Below are positions 55,701 to 62,467 of a stretch of DNA of 64,000 nucleotides, piece by piece (position 1 is the first letter of the stretch; the number at the start of each line of letters is the position of its first letter). The DNA comes from Platanthera guangdongensis (lineage: Eukaryota > Streptophyta > Magnoliopsida > Asparagales > Orchidaceae), in NCBI GenBank assembly GCA_039583875.1, contig CM077152.1, positions 20,993,538 to 21,057,537 of the forward strand, written 5' to 3'. Position numbers and translations under genes: made by a program. The notes beneath the pieces are model-generated. The model made no database searches and was not told the DNA's origin. It saw only the letters and a list, made by a program, of their open reading frames with translations.

Positions 55701-57174
55701 GTGGCGCAGAGGACAAATCAGAAGCTGGCACCCCGCTACTATGGACCCTTTCGGATCACGCGACGGGTCGGGCCAGTTGCGTATACCTTGGCATTACCCG
55801 AGGGCTCACGGATTCATCCTACCTTTCATGTTTCGCTGTTGAAGCGTAAGCTAGGTGAGGCTGTTCCGGTCTTTCCCGTGCTGCCCGAGGCTACTTCTGG
55901 CGGCGAGCTTCGCCCCATTCCGGCCGATGTACTATTGATCAAGTGGAAACGTCGAGGCACAGTGTACTGTCCAGAGCTGTTGATTAAATGGAAGGATCTC
56001 TCCGCGGAGCAAAATACTTGGGTGGACTTGCTGGAGTTCCGGGAGCTTTACCCCGATTACCCACTTGAGGACAAGCTGGCTTTTGATGGGGACGGGAATG
56101 TTAAGCCTCCAAACGAGGCTAGGCTATTTGGGCAACATTACCAGCGGCGGCAACGGCACGTGCAAGGCAACAACGGGGCTGAACCAATGGGTTCAGCCCC
56201 CTCTTCTTAAAAGATCGGCTCAAGGGGGGCTGAACCACATTTGGTTCAGCCCCATGGGGGCCGGCCGGCCCCCCGGTTGGCCGGCCTTGGGTCCCGGGTT
56301 ATATATACCCGGACCCCTCTCTTTTGGAGTATGCAAGAATTATCCAAGGTATTTCCTTCCTCCCTCTTTTCAACCCTAATTTCTATCTTCTTCCTCTAGT
56401 TCTTCTTCTTCCCTAGTACGTGCATAACAGGGTGATAATAACCCAAAGTCCGCATTTAATGAAAATGTTAACAAGTGAAAATTAAGAAGAAACAAAACGT
56501 GCAACTCCCCGATGGTTCTTAGTCAAATAAATTAACCTAAGCCACTATAATATTTAGCTAACCTGAAGGGTAGAATGACAATCAGCGACAACATCAAAGA
56601 TTGCATCTAGTCCTTTAAGTTCCCTCAAACTTTCCTTAAATTTTCCCCCAGTCTTTCGTGTCTCAGTTGCATCTGAAGGAAATACACGACAGCAGATTTA
56701 GAAAAAAATGCATTGAATAAATAAGAATCGAAGCCACGTGAAATGGAAATAAATCACTTGAACTCATAATATCATAATAATGCTGAACAGTAAAATCATG
56801 TTAGAGAAGATCGCAAGGGTGTTAAACAGGGACTTACCTTCAAAAGAGACAGTAGATGAGCACGCTTTCTCCATGGTCAATAGAGCTATCCATCTTGAGC
56901 TCAACTCTGGCCTCTTCATATCATCATCATTCTCACTACCAGGTTTAATACTATTACAGCTTACAAGAATTTCTTTGACTTTTAAGAGTAATGCTCTAGA
57001 GCTGGAATCATCTCCTTTAATTGTACTATTCAGTGTTTGAGGCTTCTGTATTTCTAAGAGATTGAAGCGAATTTTAGGTGCCTTTTTCTCAACAGAATGA
57101 CTTATAGGTGGATTCAATAGCTTAAGAAGAAACCGTATACAAGCTCTAGAATCTAGAAGACCATCAGCTTCAAC
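28687..57174 (-). CDS. WAPL: WAPL cohesin-release factor gene, partial (5 exons seen)
   Basis: Wings apart-like protein binds cohesin through its conserved C-terminal WAPL region and opens the ring, releasing cohesin from chromosomes in meiosis and mitosis; plants usually have one or two nuclear copies. Five exons join in phase on the minus strand: 57174-56838, 56672-56563, 30695-30561, 30442-30349 and 28785-28687, about 775 coding bases. Diagnostic pieces are [53 protein letters not shown] and [17 protein letters not shown], all in WAPL order. No stop or frameshift is seen in them. The start and end of the gene were not found; N-terminal exons probably lie to the right of the window or among the repeats, C-terminal ones to the left. 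The second intron seen is 25.9 kb and packed with transposons. Confidence 0.9.
28786..30348. other. WAPL intron
   Basis: 1.56 kb, AT-rich. Contains a (CAA)n run at about 29887-29906 and no recognised element or exon. Minus-strand ORFs at 29418-30050 have no recognisable content. Confidence 0.6.
30349..30442 (-). CDS. WAPL: WAPL exon (fourth seen)
   Basis: Acceptor TTATAACAG before 30442, donor GTCTGA after 30349. 94 nt, phase 0 to 1, encoding [14 protein letters not shown] then [17 protein letters not shown]. This is the WAPL segment that follows the '[10 protein letters not shown]' helix. Confidence 0.88.
30561..30695 (-). CDS. WAPL: WAPL exon (third seen)
   Basis: Acceptor GTATTTTAG before 30695, donor GTTTAA after 30561. 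135 nt, phase 0, encoding GWFKKKSS... and [17 protein letters not shown]. Its partner exon is 25.9 kb away at 56563, and the phases agree. Confidence 0.9.
30696..31230. other. Intron sequence, nothing recognised
   Basis: AT-rich sequence between a WAPL exon and the tandem duplication. No ORF or repeat recognised. Confidence 0.5.
31232..31865. repeat. Two tandem copies of a 317-bp AT-rich unit
   Basis: Unit 1 starts at 31232 and unit 2 at 31549, both with TATTTTGTAGTTTAGTT. Shared blocks include GGTTATAATTGTTTAA, CTGCATA-AG and CTGACCGCTCCATTT. Units are diverged (perhaps 80 percent). It lies in the big WAPL intron. Confidence 0.75.
31879..32376. mobile_element. hAT-like MITE (GGCGC family)
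   Basis: 498 bp with an exact 8-bp target duplication CTGTCAAC at 31871-31878 and 32377-32384. Terminal inverted repeats CTTAATTATTAAAGGCGC and (right end, reversed) CTATGTTGTTAAAGGCGC agree at 14 of 18 positions. Both ends are crowded with GGCGCAAGG-type motifs and the middle is AT-rich. An 8-bp duplication points to hAT. There is no transposase. Confidence 0.75.
32385..32787. other. Intron spacer
   Basis: AT-rich; open frames on both strands at 32453-32704 look fortuitous. Confidence 0.4.
32788..33136 (-). repeat. Ty3-gypsy LTR, minus strand
   Basis: 349 bp, on the minus strand TGTCATGTATTTCGCGCC ... GAGCCCTAACA, with the common gypsy LTR segment CTTGTAAGCCTATTTATAGA at about 33003-32984 (TATA region). 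Directly before it on the minus strand is the purine tract GACGAGAGAGA. It is the 3' LTR of the gag remnant at 33190-35383. Confidence 0.65.
33190..35383 (-). pseudogene. Ty3-gypsy gag remnant, split by a solo LTR
   Basis: Minus strand, from 35383: a gag N-terminal part ending [12 protein letters not shown]. It is interrupted by the solo LTR 35207-33798, then continues with a diverged [11 protein letters not shown] segment and [18 protein letters not shown] (33660-33595). A zinc-knuckle start, KGFCYNCD, follows at about 33300. From there the sequence jumps to the 3' end of the element at about 33160 (LELEVKL); protease, RT and integrase have been deleted. Many stops. Confidence 0.7.
33798..35207 (-). 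mobile_element. Solo LTR inserted in gypsy gag
   Basis: 1,410 bp. On the minus strand it starts TGTAACACCCC and ends GAATGTTACA. Flanks are GGATA (33793-33797) and TGATA (35208-35212), four of five alike. Removing it rejoins the interrupted gag (NGKTY to PLGW). The TGTAACACCCC start is typical of long chromovirus (Tekay/Del-type) LTRs. No internal domain. Confidence 0.65.
35456..35877. mobile_element. Possible second GGCGC-family MITE, decayed
   Basis: Left end CTATGTGGTTAAAGGAGCGCC and right end (reversed) CAAAGTGGTTAAAGGCTCAAGG form inverted repeats related to those of the MITE at 31879. No convincing target duplication. Confidence 0.4.
35878..36590. other. Unclassified intron sequence
   Basis: No recognised coding domain. 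Continuous with 43264 onward after removal of the LARD-3 LTR. The ORF at 36337-36546 is unassigned. Confidence 0.35.
37951..38322 (+). repeat. Copia-3 5' LTR
   Basis: TGTTGAAGTATTAGACC...CTTTCTACA, 372 bp. The first 200 bp carry many copies of GCGGTCT/GCGGCCT, several as palindromes GACCGNGCGGTC. A TATA-like CTATATAAGG is near 38215. Confidence 0.95.
38323..38334 (+). other. Copia-3 primer-binding site
   Basis: TGGTATCAGAGC directly after the LTR, an exact initiator-Met-tRNA complement. Confidence 0.95.
38762..42786 (+). pseudogene. Copia-3 gag-pol polyprotein, three lesions
   Basis: Begins at the ATG at 38762 ([17 protein letters not shown]). After a TGA at 38864 the same frame continues through gag (a UBN2-like region, then knuckle [15 protein letters not shown] at about 39500), protease ([12 protein letters not shown], about 39665), pre-integrase ([17 protein letters not shown]) and integrase ([36 protein letters not shown]). 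A frameshift near 40690-40715 moves the rest to another frame: GYSTTQKSY, a Pro-rich spacer with a repeated DAPVA, RT ([48 protein letters not shown]) and RNase H. A TAG at 42421 lies in RNase H before [13 protein letters not shown]. Ends IYAPA. All catalytic motifs I looked for are present. Confidence 0.95.
42783..42793 (+). other. Copia-3 polypurine tract
   Basis: TTGAGGGGGAG adjoining the 3' LTR, overlapping the pol stop. Confidence 0.92.
42794..43165 (+). repeat. Copia-3 3' LTR
   Basis: 372 bp, same ends as the 5' LTR, followed by CCAGG. Confidence 0.95.
43264..44477. other. Unclassified intron sequence
   Basis: A C/T-rich half (43640-43970) with overlapping Pro/Ser-rich open frames is followed by an AT-rich half. 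It resembles 13000-14142 in composition, but I could not align the two. No gene recognised. Confidence 0.3.
44478..44840 (-). repeat. Gypsy-1 3' LTR
   Basis: On the minus strand TGTTACGCCTCCGAAGC at 44840 to about CCTATCA at 44478, 363 bp. Holds two GGGGCTGAAC...GTTCAGCCCC inverted repeats, a C/G-rich tract (44695-44748), GGCCGGCCGGCCCC and a TATA region enclosed by GTCCGGGTAT/ATACCCGGAC. Its end is uncertain by several bases because the other LTR is absent. Confidence 0.8.
44753..49623 (-). pseudogene. Gypsy-1 gag-pol polyprotein, degenerate
   Basis: Starts at the minus-strand ATG 49623 ([19 protein letters not shown]), with a coiled-coil N-terminus, a Gly/Gln-rich linker and the gag core ([15 protein letters not shown]) crossing a frameshift near 48830. 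Further pieces are the knuckle [15 protein letters not shown] (about 48320), an aspartic protease region near 48080, RT ([19 protein letters not shown] near 47380, [12 protein letters not shown] near 47085), RNase H ([19 protein letters not shown] near 46660), the integrase zinc finger and core (46130-45700, [17 protein letters not shown]) and [11 protein letters not shown] near 45210. Chromodomain-like codons are broken after 45071. The last frame would end inside the LTR at TAA 44753. Confidence 0.9.
49639..49650 (-). other. Gypsy-1 primer-binding site
   Basis: Minus-strand TGGTATCAGAGA, two bases after a possible LTR end CA. No LTR sequence matching 44478-44840 continues beyond it, so the element was truncated here. 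Confidence 0.75.
49654..50726. other. WAPL intron between Gypsy-1 and Gypsy-2
   Basis: AT-rich. On the minus strand two short exon-like stretches stand out: about 50345-50230 (reading [19 protein letters not shown] and on to a GT) and about 50158-50102 ([15 protein letters not shown], then CAG/GTAATG). They join in frame but match nothing I know and are not needed for WAPL continuity. They may be a captured gene fragment or chance. Confidence 0.35.
50727..51057 (+). repeat. Gypsy-2 5' LTR
   Basis: TGTTAAGCCTCC...GTGCATAACA. Contains GGGGCTGAACC/GGTTCAGCCCC stems at about 50804-50829 and 50858-50882, GGCCGGCCGGCCCC near 50886, and a TATA box TATATATA within CCGGGT...ACCCGG at about 50922-50940. 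Confidence 0.97.
50922..50942. promoter_or_regulatory. Gypsy-2 LTR promoter with palindromic TATA region
   Basis: CCGGGT and ACCCGG flank TTATATAT, so the TATA box is the loop of an inverted repeat. The related but diverged Gypsy-1 LTR keeps the same plan (GTCCGGGTAT-GTTT-ATACCCGGAC at 44602-44625). Transcription would start some 25-35 bp downstream. Confidence 0.6.
51060..51071 (+). other. Gypsy-2 primer-binding site
   Basis: TGGTATCAAAGC, two bases after the LTR end, is the initiator-Met-tRNA complement with one A for G. Confidence 0.85.
51087..56210 (+). pseudogene. Gypsy-2 gag-pol-chromodomain polyprotein with one in-frame stop
   Basis: 1,707 codons in one frame from the ATG at 51087, broken only by TAG at 52125-52127 in gag; the equivalent codon in Gypsy-1 is Leu. 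Order: a coiled-coil N-terminus ([20 protein letters not shown]), about 200 Gly/Ser/Ala-rich residues, gag core ([33 protein letters not shown]), knuckle [15 protein letters not shown], protease [13 protein letters not shown] (about 52817), RT ([18 protein letters not shown] near 53830), RNase H ([16 protein letters not shown]), integrase with HHCC finger (H-H-C-C in [13 protein letters not shown] to CDVCQRQK) and the D,D,E core ([16 protein letters not shown]), the GPF/Y module (YYGPFRI) and a chromodomain ([29 protein letters not shown]). The last 37 codons lie within the 3' LTR. Context does not look like a known read-through signal, so the stop is probably a recent mutation. Confidence 0.93.
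56085..56098 (+). other. Gypsy-2 polypurine tract inside the coding sequence
   Basis: ATGGGGACGGGAA directly precedes the 3' LTR and is translated as part of FDGDGN. The usual non-coding gap between pol and the tract is absent. Confidence 0.75.
56099..56429 (+). repeat. Gypsy-2 3' LTR
   Basis: 331 bp, identical to the 5' LTR but for one base. Its first 112 bases are the end of the polyprotein frame (stop TAA at 56208-56210). Confidence 0.97.
56563..56672 (-). CDS. WAPL: WAPL exon (second seen)
   Basis: Acceptor TTCCTTCAG before 56672, donor GTTAGC after 56563. 110 nt; completes the split Asp codon, then [20 protein letters not shown] and [16 protein letters not shown]. This is among the most conserved parts of plant WAPL. 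Confidence 0.93.
56838..57174 (-). CDS. WAPL: WAPL exon (first seen)
   Basis: Acceptor TTTCTTTCAG before 57174, donor GTAAGTCC after 56838. 337 nt encoding [28 protein letters not shown]..., [11 protein letters not shown] and [18 protein letters not shown], ending in the first base of an Asp codon. The acceptor shows that at least one more exon lies upstream (higher coordinates). I did not find it in the remaining 6.8 kb. Confidence 0.92.
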
Positions 57175-57440
57175 CTGAAAGAAAAAAAGTAATTAGAAAA
57201 AAAACAAAGTGGAAGTAGAACGGAAATACGGACACAATGGAAATAGAAAGGAAAGACAAACATAATGGAAGTAGAAAGGAAAAAACAATTACACCCGAGT
57301 CATAATCTACTAGTTCTAAGAAACCCTTTCAAAAGGCTCGTGTTCGGCAATCAGTTAAAAAAAAACAAATGGATACCACCTGAGTATATGATCTGCATTC
57401 CGGAAATAAAGACAAATATATCCATGAAACCATGGTAGGC
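57175..57440. other. WAPL intron start
   Basis: AT-rich; includes purine runs (GGAAAGAC-type) at 57180-57290. No element recognised. Confidence 0.45.
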
Positions 57441-57783
57441 TGTTATGGGCTTTCCGTAATGTGGTCGGAAGCTCGCCGGAGAGATGGATGGAGGTCGCGA
57501 AGGCAGAGGGGACGTCGGAGGTACAGGGCGACCATACGACGGGAGCCGATCTTAACCGACGGGACGCGACGAGAGAGCCAAGCTCAACCACACGATGCCC
57601 TAGACGGGTTACCGATTATGGAATGGAGAGTGAGAGAGGGAGCCGAGCTCAATCACTCGTGCCTTTACATAGGCTTACAAGACTTATACTAACAAACAAC
57701 TCCTACAAACTATTAATGACTCATAAAAATACAAAAAAACCTACCATGATAATTAATAGTTACGACCGCGACAACTCATAACA
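57441..57783 (-). repeat. Possible degenerate gypsy-type solo LTR
   Basis: On the minus strand TGTTATGAG...CCCATAACA with CTTGTAAGCCTATGTAAAGG, the same LTR segment as at 33003-32984. Flanks (TAGGC and TCATC) do not form a target duplication, so boundaries are uncertain. Confidence 0.35.
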
Positions 57784-58298
57784 TCATCAAATACATAGAC
57801 ATAATATGATATGTAAAAATATGAAATAAAAGGGTGGCTACCGACTAGTCTATGCCCACAACAGAGTCATCATTCAGTGTCTCTCATTAATGGACCATCC
57901 ATGGAGCATATTACTGACATAAGCCATGAAGTAGCCTATCTCTTTGTAACCGGGTAGATTAAACATGTAATTCACGAAACTCCCACAAAATATACCTCAA
58001 GTTAATCTGTAAAAATGTATGCCAACATCAATGGAGAAGAAATCTTCATTTAAGTAAGTGGAAAACATTAGTCGATTTTTAAGGTTGGATAGCCATAGAA
58101 AGTGTTCACCGCCTGATCCATCCCCCTTGAACTTGCATGTCATAGTTGTGTACTTTTAAAAATGAAACAGAAAGTGAATGTGGTTTGTTGTTCAGCTTGA
58201 GCGGCTACAAACTTTTGAATGACCTTCATAATCTGCACGAGTAAAATTTCCCGCATCCATGGTCACAGAATGCGCTTGGGGGTTGTCCGGAGGTGGCA
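57784..58298. other. Unclassified; retroelement leader tail at right edge
   Basis: No gene recognised. The last 110 bases on the minus strand continue, in frame, the open frame interrupted by the solo LTR (see 59402-60191). Confidence 0.35.
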
Positions 58299-59396
58299 TG
58301 ATGTAAACTAAAGTGGGGTGTAGTTTTAAAAATATAATAAATGCGATCTATTTAAAATAAATGTGGCGCGAAGGTTTTCGCGGGCTAATTTAACGAACTA
58401 AACGGTCAAGGCGTCGCACACGAACGTAAACGCTACCGCACGAACATACAACATTATGAAACAAATTCCACAAGCACAGAAATTTGGTGGCGAACACACA
58501 CGGCAATGGAAAAATAAACGGTATTCAGGAGATGAAATTAGCTAGGGCAAGCTCCTATAATTAACTATTCAATTTAACTTGAGCATAAAAGTAACTAATG
58601 TATGGGAGCGAAGATGGAGAGATATGCCCCAAGAGGAAGAGCAACAGCTGAGCACGAAATTCCCAAAGAAGGAACTGTTTGGGACTTGGGAAAGTTGAAG
58701 GCTGGCTGAAACGGATCACTAGGAGCTGAACTGGGCTCGGTCGTGCAGTAGGAAGCACTGGAACAGGGAAGTCACCGACCGGAAGCAATAAAATCCCAAG
58801 GGAACAGGGAGGAGGGGGCTGGTGGGGTCGCCGGAACCCTAGACAGGTTCTGCGACTGCGTCGAAGGCAGGGGAGCTCTCCCCAGTCGGCCGCGGTGTTG
58901 GATGGCTAGGAAGGGTTGGATCTCGTCGGAACAGCCGGAGAAAATGCAGGAGAGATCGTCGGAGGCTGCAGGAGAGGTCGACGGGGGCTTAGTGAGGATC
59001 TGGCGTCGTGTGGCAGCCACAATAATAAGTAATAACATAGGAATTTAAGGTTGGCTTTAGCTAAGTAAATGGAAATTTCAAAGTGGGGAGGGCTATCAGC
59101 ATAGGGGACGCGACAAAAATAAAATAACCAATTAAATTTGCTTGCCCTAATTAACCTACCTCCTAAAATACCGGACCTATGCATTTAGGGTCACGTTGGC
59201 CGGTCACACCAATGAGCCCAACCAAAATTTTGCGCGAACAACATGTGCGATGCAAAATAATACTCAAGCGCTCATAACATGAGCAATACAACTCTACGCT
59301 ACAAAACAATCCTAAAATGCGCGAAAGCATGATCTGCAAAAGTAAGAAAACATGTGCGATAATAATAACAATAATGACGTGACACGGGTTGCATCA
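58299..59396 (-). mobile_element. Solo LTR of the LARD-2 family
   Basis: 1,098 bp from TGATGTAAACTAAAG to GGGTTGCATCA with an exact duplication TGGCA at 58294-58298 and 59397-59401. Shares with the LARD-2 LTRs the blocks CAGGAGATGAAATTAG, TTGGCCGGTCACACCAA and CGGGTTGCATCA. About 240 bp shorter than the LARD-2 LTRs. No internal domain. Confidence 0.9.
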
Positions 59397-59401
59397 TGGC
59401 A

Positions 59402-60191
59402 TGAGTGGAGGCAGAGGGATAGAAAGCCTAGATCGGAGTGTTGGGCACACAGACAGCAATGACAGAAGCAGGAAAGCAGCGTACGATGCTTGAGAACCCC
59501 TACAAAGGTAGATGTGGGTAGGTCGACGAGCTGGTAGATAAGCAACGACCGCACAGTAGCAACTAGAGACAGGGTCGAGAGGAATCGGGTAAAGAGGAGC
59601 TGCCAATAAATATCGAGCGTCGTAGTCGTCGGCAATCGTGCGTAGAGGAGCAGACACTGAGAATCTGGCGTTCTCGGGTACAAGATTTCTAGCCTTCCGT
59701 GAGCGAGCAGGGTTGTCGACAAGAGCGCAGGGATCATCGACAGTGTTGTGCAACTGGACGGGCTCGGGCATAGCAGAAAGCGAGCACGGTTGCGTGAGCT
59801 CGAACGCAGTCGTGAGCATGCGCAATTCATCCAATGTATCTCGTTGGGTTTGCGAGTTGTGTTGAAGCGAAGACAGATCCCATCGATTTTGAGAGTGGAG
59901 TCGAGCGGAGGCACGCATAAGAGGAGAAGGCTCAAATACCAAGTTATGGTTTTCAGATGCAAGCGGGTGTGCAGTCTTGAGGAATAAATCTAGGAGAGAA
60001 ACGTCTAAACCCTTCATTGACATAGTCTTCCCAGCAGTGGAAGATACAACAAGAGACGAGCTTGAACGAGAACCGAGCATGAACGAGAATTGAGCATGAA
60101 CGAGAGTCGAGCTTGAACGAGAGACGAGCTTGAACGAGATCCGAGCTTGAACGAGATCCGAGCTTGAACGAGAGAGGGGAGTATTGCTCAA
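59402..60191 (-). mobile_element. Minus-strand retroelement leader with primer site
   Basis: An open frame of 265 codons from 60191 has no recognisable domain (it contains repeats of SRSSS...LV at the start from the 17-bp minisatellite). In its middle the minus strand reads TGGTATTTGAGCC at 59941-59929, two changes from the Met primer site, so LTR sequence probably ends near 59943 and the part below is leader or gag. Skipping the solo LTR, the frame continues PPDNPQAHSVTMDAGNF to a stop near 58195. Probably not a real protein across the primer site. Confidence 0.45.
60058..60176. repeat. 17-bp minisatellite, seven units
   Basis: Seven exact-length units of GAGCTTGAACGAGANNC (variants GAGCATGAACGAG). 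Since 17 is not a multiple of three the repeat shifts frame at each unit. Confidence 0.93.
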
Positions 60192-60624
60192 CCCTAGCTG
60201 ATATAGGTTAGGCTGTGAAAGTGGAACCTAGCAAATGCTAACCCTAGGTGTATTGTCTAGGGAATAACTCTTATATAACCTATAAAGGTGCCACTCAAGT
60301 CGGTTCGGAACGATTCCACCGAAAACTAAGAACCGATCCATATAGGTTTGGTTCTACCTTTTTCAGAACCAGAACGAAACCATATATTTGAAGTATAAAA
60401 CCATGCCCAAACCAAAAGGTTCGGTTCAGTTCTGTATCGAGTCTCGGTTCTACCCGGTGGTATAAATATAACTCAAAATGCTTATAAAATTTAGTGCGTT
60501 GATATTCGCACTCATTTTGGTTATTTGTAACTCTTTGATATTTGTCAAGCCTGGAATTATATTTGTACCAATATATGAATTTTTAAAAACGAGTATAGAA
60601 TGAGCATCTCATTAATCAGTTGAC
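60192..60624. other. Unclassified, GGTTCGGTTC-like sequence
   Basis: Contains several copies and inversions of GGTTCGG/CCGAAAC/AACCGATCC between 60300 and 60460, reminiscent of a small repeated element. No ends defined. Confidence 0.3.
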
Positions 60625-62050
60625 AATAAAAATGTCTTTCTTCAAGGTGATCTTGTGGAAACTGTGTACATGCAGGAACCTCCTGGTTATACAACCACGA
60701 GGAAGTCTCTTGTCTGTTAGCGAAAGAAATCTCTATATGGAATCAAACTGTCTCCACGAGCATGGTTTGAGAAGTTTAGGCTTCATTTAGTTCGGCAGTG
60801 GCGGGTCGATCCGGCGGGTGGAAACGAAGTGTTCGAAACGGAGGGGGGAGGTGGCTGCTCCAAACGGAACTTTTTGGGGCGTTTCTCAAGGCGGGCGGGT
60901 GGAAACGGAGCAAACGCCGTCGGAGGTTCATTTGTTTACCCTCCTTCCGGCGGCGTTTGCCCAAAACGGAGTAGCGAAACGCCCAAACAAATAGAGCCTT
61001 AGTCAGGTGGTTCGTGAGTTTGGCATCACCCAAAGCTCGGCAAATTTCTCCCTTTTTATTCGACAACATTCATATGGCACAGTGACTCTTCTAGTCTGCA
61101 TTGATGACATCATTGTTACTGGTGATGATCTTCCCGGTATCAGCCAAATCAAGTAGCATCTTGCCTCCCATTTTCAAACCAAGTATTTGGGACGACTTCG
61201 CTAATTCTTGGAAATTTAGGTAGCCCGGCGACCTGATGGTATTGTCTTATCTCCGCAGAAGTATTGTCTCGATCTACTTCATGATGCAGGCTGCTCTGGA
61301 TGTAAGTATGTGGATACACCTATGGATACAAATCATCAGCTTCATGCTCATGGCTCGAACTCCGATCAACTTCTCCCTAATCTAGAATATTAACGGTGCC
61401 TTATTGGCAAGCAAATCTATCTTACTGATACACGACCTAATATTTCCATTCCGGTCGGTGTGGTCGGTCGCTTCATGCATATCCCTCCGGACTCTCATCT
61501 TCAAGCCATTGAGCGCATTATTGGATTCTTGAAGAATGCTCAGGGACAAAGGCTGGTATACAAGCATCTACTTCTCTATCTCTCATTGCATATTGTGATG
61601 TTGATTACATTGGGTCCCCAGACGACCATCGATCCACGGGCGGCTACTGCACATTTTGGCAGGAACTTAGTTAATTGACAAAGTAAGAAGCGGACTGTTG
61701 TTGCTCGGTCTTCAGCTAAAGTGGAGTATCACTCCATGGTCGTCGTCATTTCAGAACTTACATGTCTAGAAAGTCTCCTCACTTATTTAGTGGTCAAAAT
61801 TCCATCACCAGTTGTTCTCTTTTGTAATAGTCAAGCTGCTATTCACATTGTCGAGAACTCTGTGTCTCATGAGCATACAAAACATATTGAAGTTGATAGT
61901 CATGTCTGAGAAATTGTTCAACTTCGGAAACTGATTCTACGACATGTGCGGGTTCGCGATCAAATCTTTGATATTCTCACTAAAGCCTTGTCTCGCCCAC
62001 TATATCAGCAATTTCTCTCTAAGCTTGGCGTCTACGACTTGTATACTCCA
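60625..62050 (+). pseudogene. Copia-4: Ty1-copia RT-RNase H remnant
   Basis: Starts within RT (VFLQGDL, YMQEPPGYTTTRKSLV), continues RKKSLYGIKLSPRAWFEKF and is interrupted there by a MITE. It resumes with VVREFGITQSSANFSLF, a catalytic box CIDDIIVTGDD (usual Tyr-Val replaced by Cys-Ile) and RNase H (VVARSSAKVEYHSM, FCNSQAAIHI, HTKHIEVD), ending GVYDLYTPV. At least eight stops. Same lineage as the remnant at 9760-11155. Gag, protease and integrase are missing. Confidence 0.85.
60779..60998. mobile_element. Tourist/Harbinger-like MITE
   Basis: 220 bp, GC-rich, between two TTA duplications (60776-60778 and 60999-61001). Ends GGCTTCATTTAGTTCGG and, reversed, GGCTCTATTTGTTTGG. Removing it restores the RT reading KFS-QVVREFG, as in the sister remnant (KFSEVVRAFG). 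A TTA target duplication is typical of PIF/Harbinger. Confidence 0.88.
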
Positions 62051-62467
62051 GTTTATGGGTGGGGCCATGGGGGCACAAGAAATAAATAAAAAGCCCATGT
62101 ATTTAGGTCCATAAGGTCTCTCTTCTCTAGTTCCTCTTTTAGTACCACATCTTGGGTTTGAATTTAGCTCTCTCTCTCTTTCTCTAAAAGAAGACCCATT
62201 GTACAATGTATGTGAAGGATATGATTATGACAATAATAAATTATTGGCCCATTTTATTCTCAATTTATACAGTATAAAACTATGATATGTAGATGAATCT
62301 GTCTGGAAATCGACAGGAAATCACAAAACTTGAAGAGGGAAAGCAGAGAGTGCTCATTGGGGTAAATTTGAAAGGAAAGCATCGATTTCTATAGGGTTAC
62401 TGACTGGAGTAATGAAAAAATAATAGATTGGGATTGAGGGTGAAGTGTTTGAAGAGGAGAATGGCAT
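61570..62467 (+). repeat. Tandem duplication, copy 1
   Basis: Matches 63101-64000 with about ten differences in 900 bp and an offset of 1,531-1,533 bp. Includes the RNase H end of Copia-4 and about 400 bp downstream. The match reaches the window end, so the unit is larger than seen. Confidence 0.93.

Larger units (their letters stand above)
50727..56429 (+). mobile_element. Gypsy-2: recently inserted chromodomain Ty3-gypsy element
   Basis: 5,703 bp with 331-bp LTRs and an exact target duplication GGGTG (50722-50726 and 56430-56434). The LTRs differ at one position (GGCGCGTG against GGCACGTG, near 50790 and 56157). One reading frame covers gag to chromodomain from 51087 to 56210, with a single TAG at 52125. 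Short LTRs, the Met primer site and the C-terminal chromodomain fit the Reina-like chromoviruses. It sits in the large WAPL intron, opposite to the gene. Confidence 0.97.

Noticed and set aside
57441..57783. Inverted CATGGTAGG...CCTACCATG near the borders, considered as transposon ends
   Set aside because: The right copy lies inside rather than at the border, and no flanking duplication fits; possibly chance.
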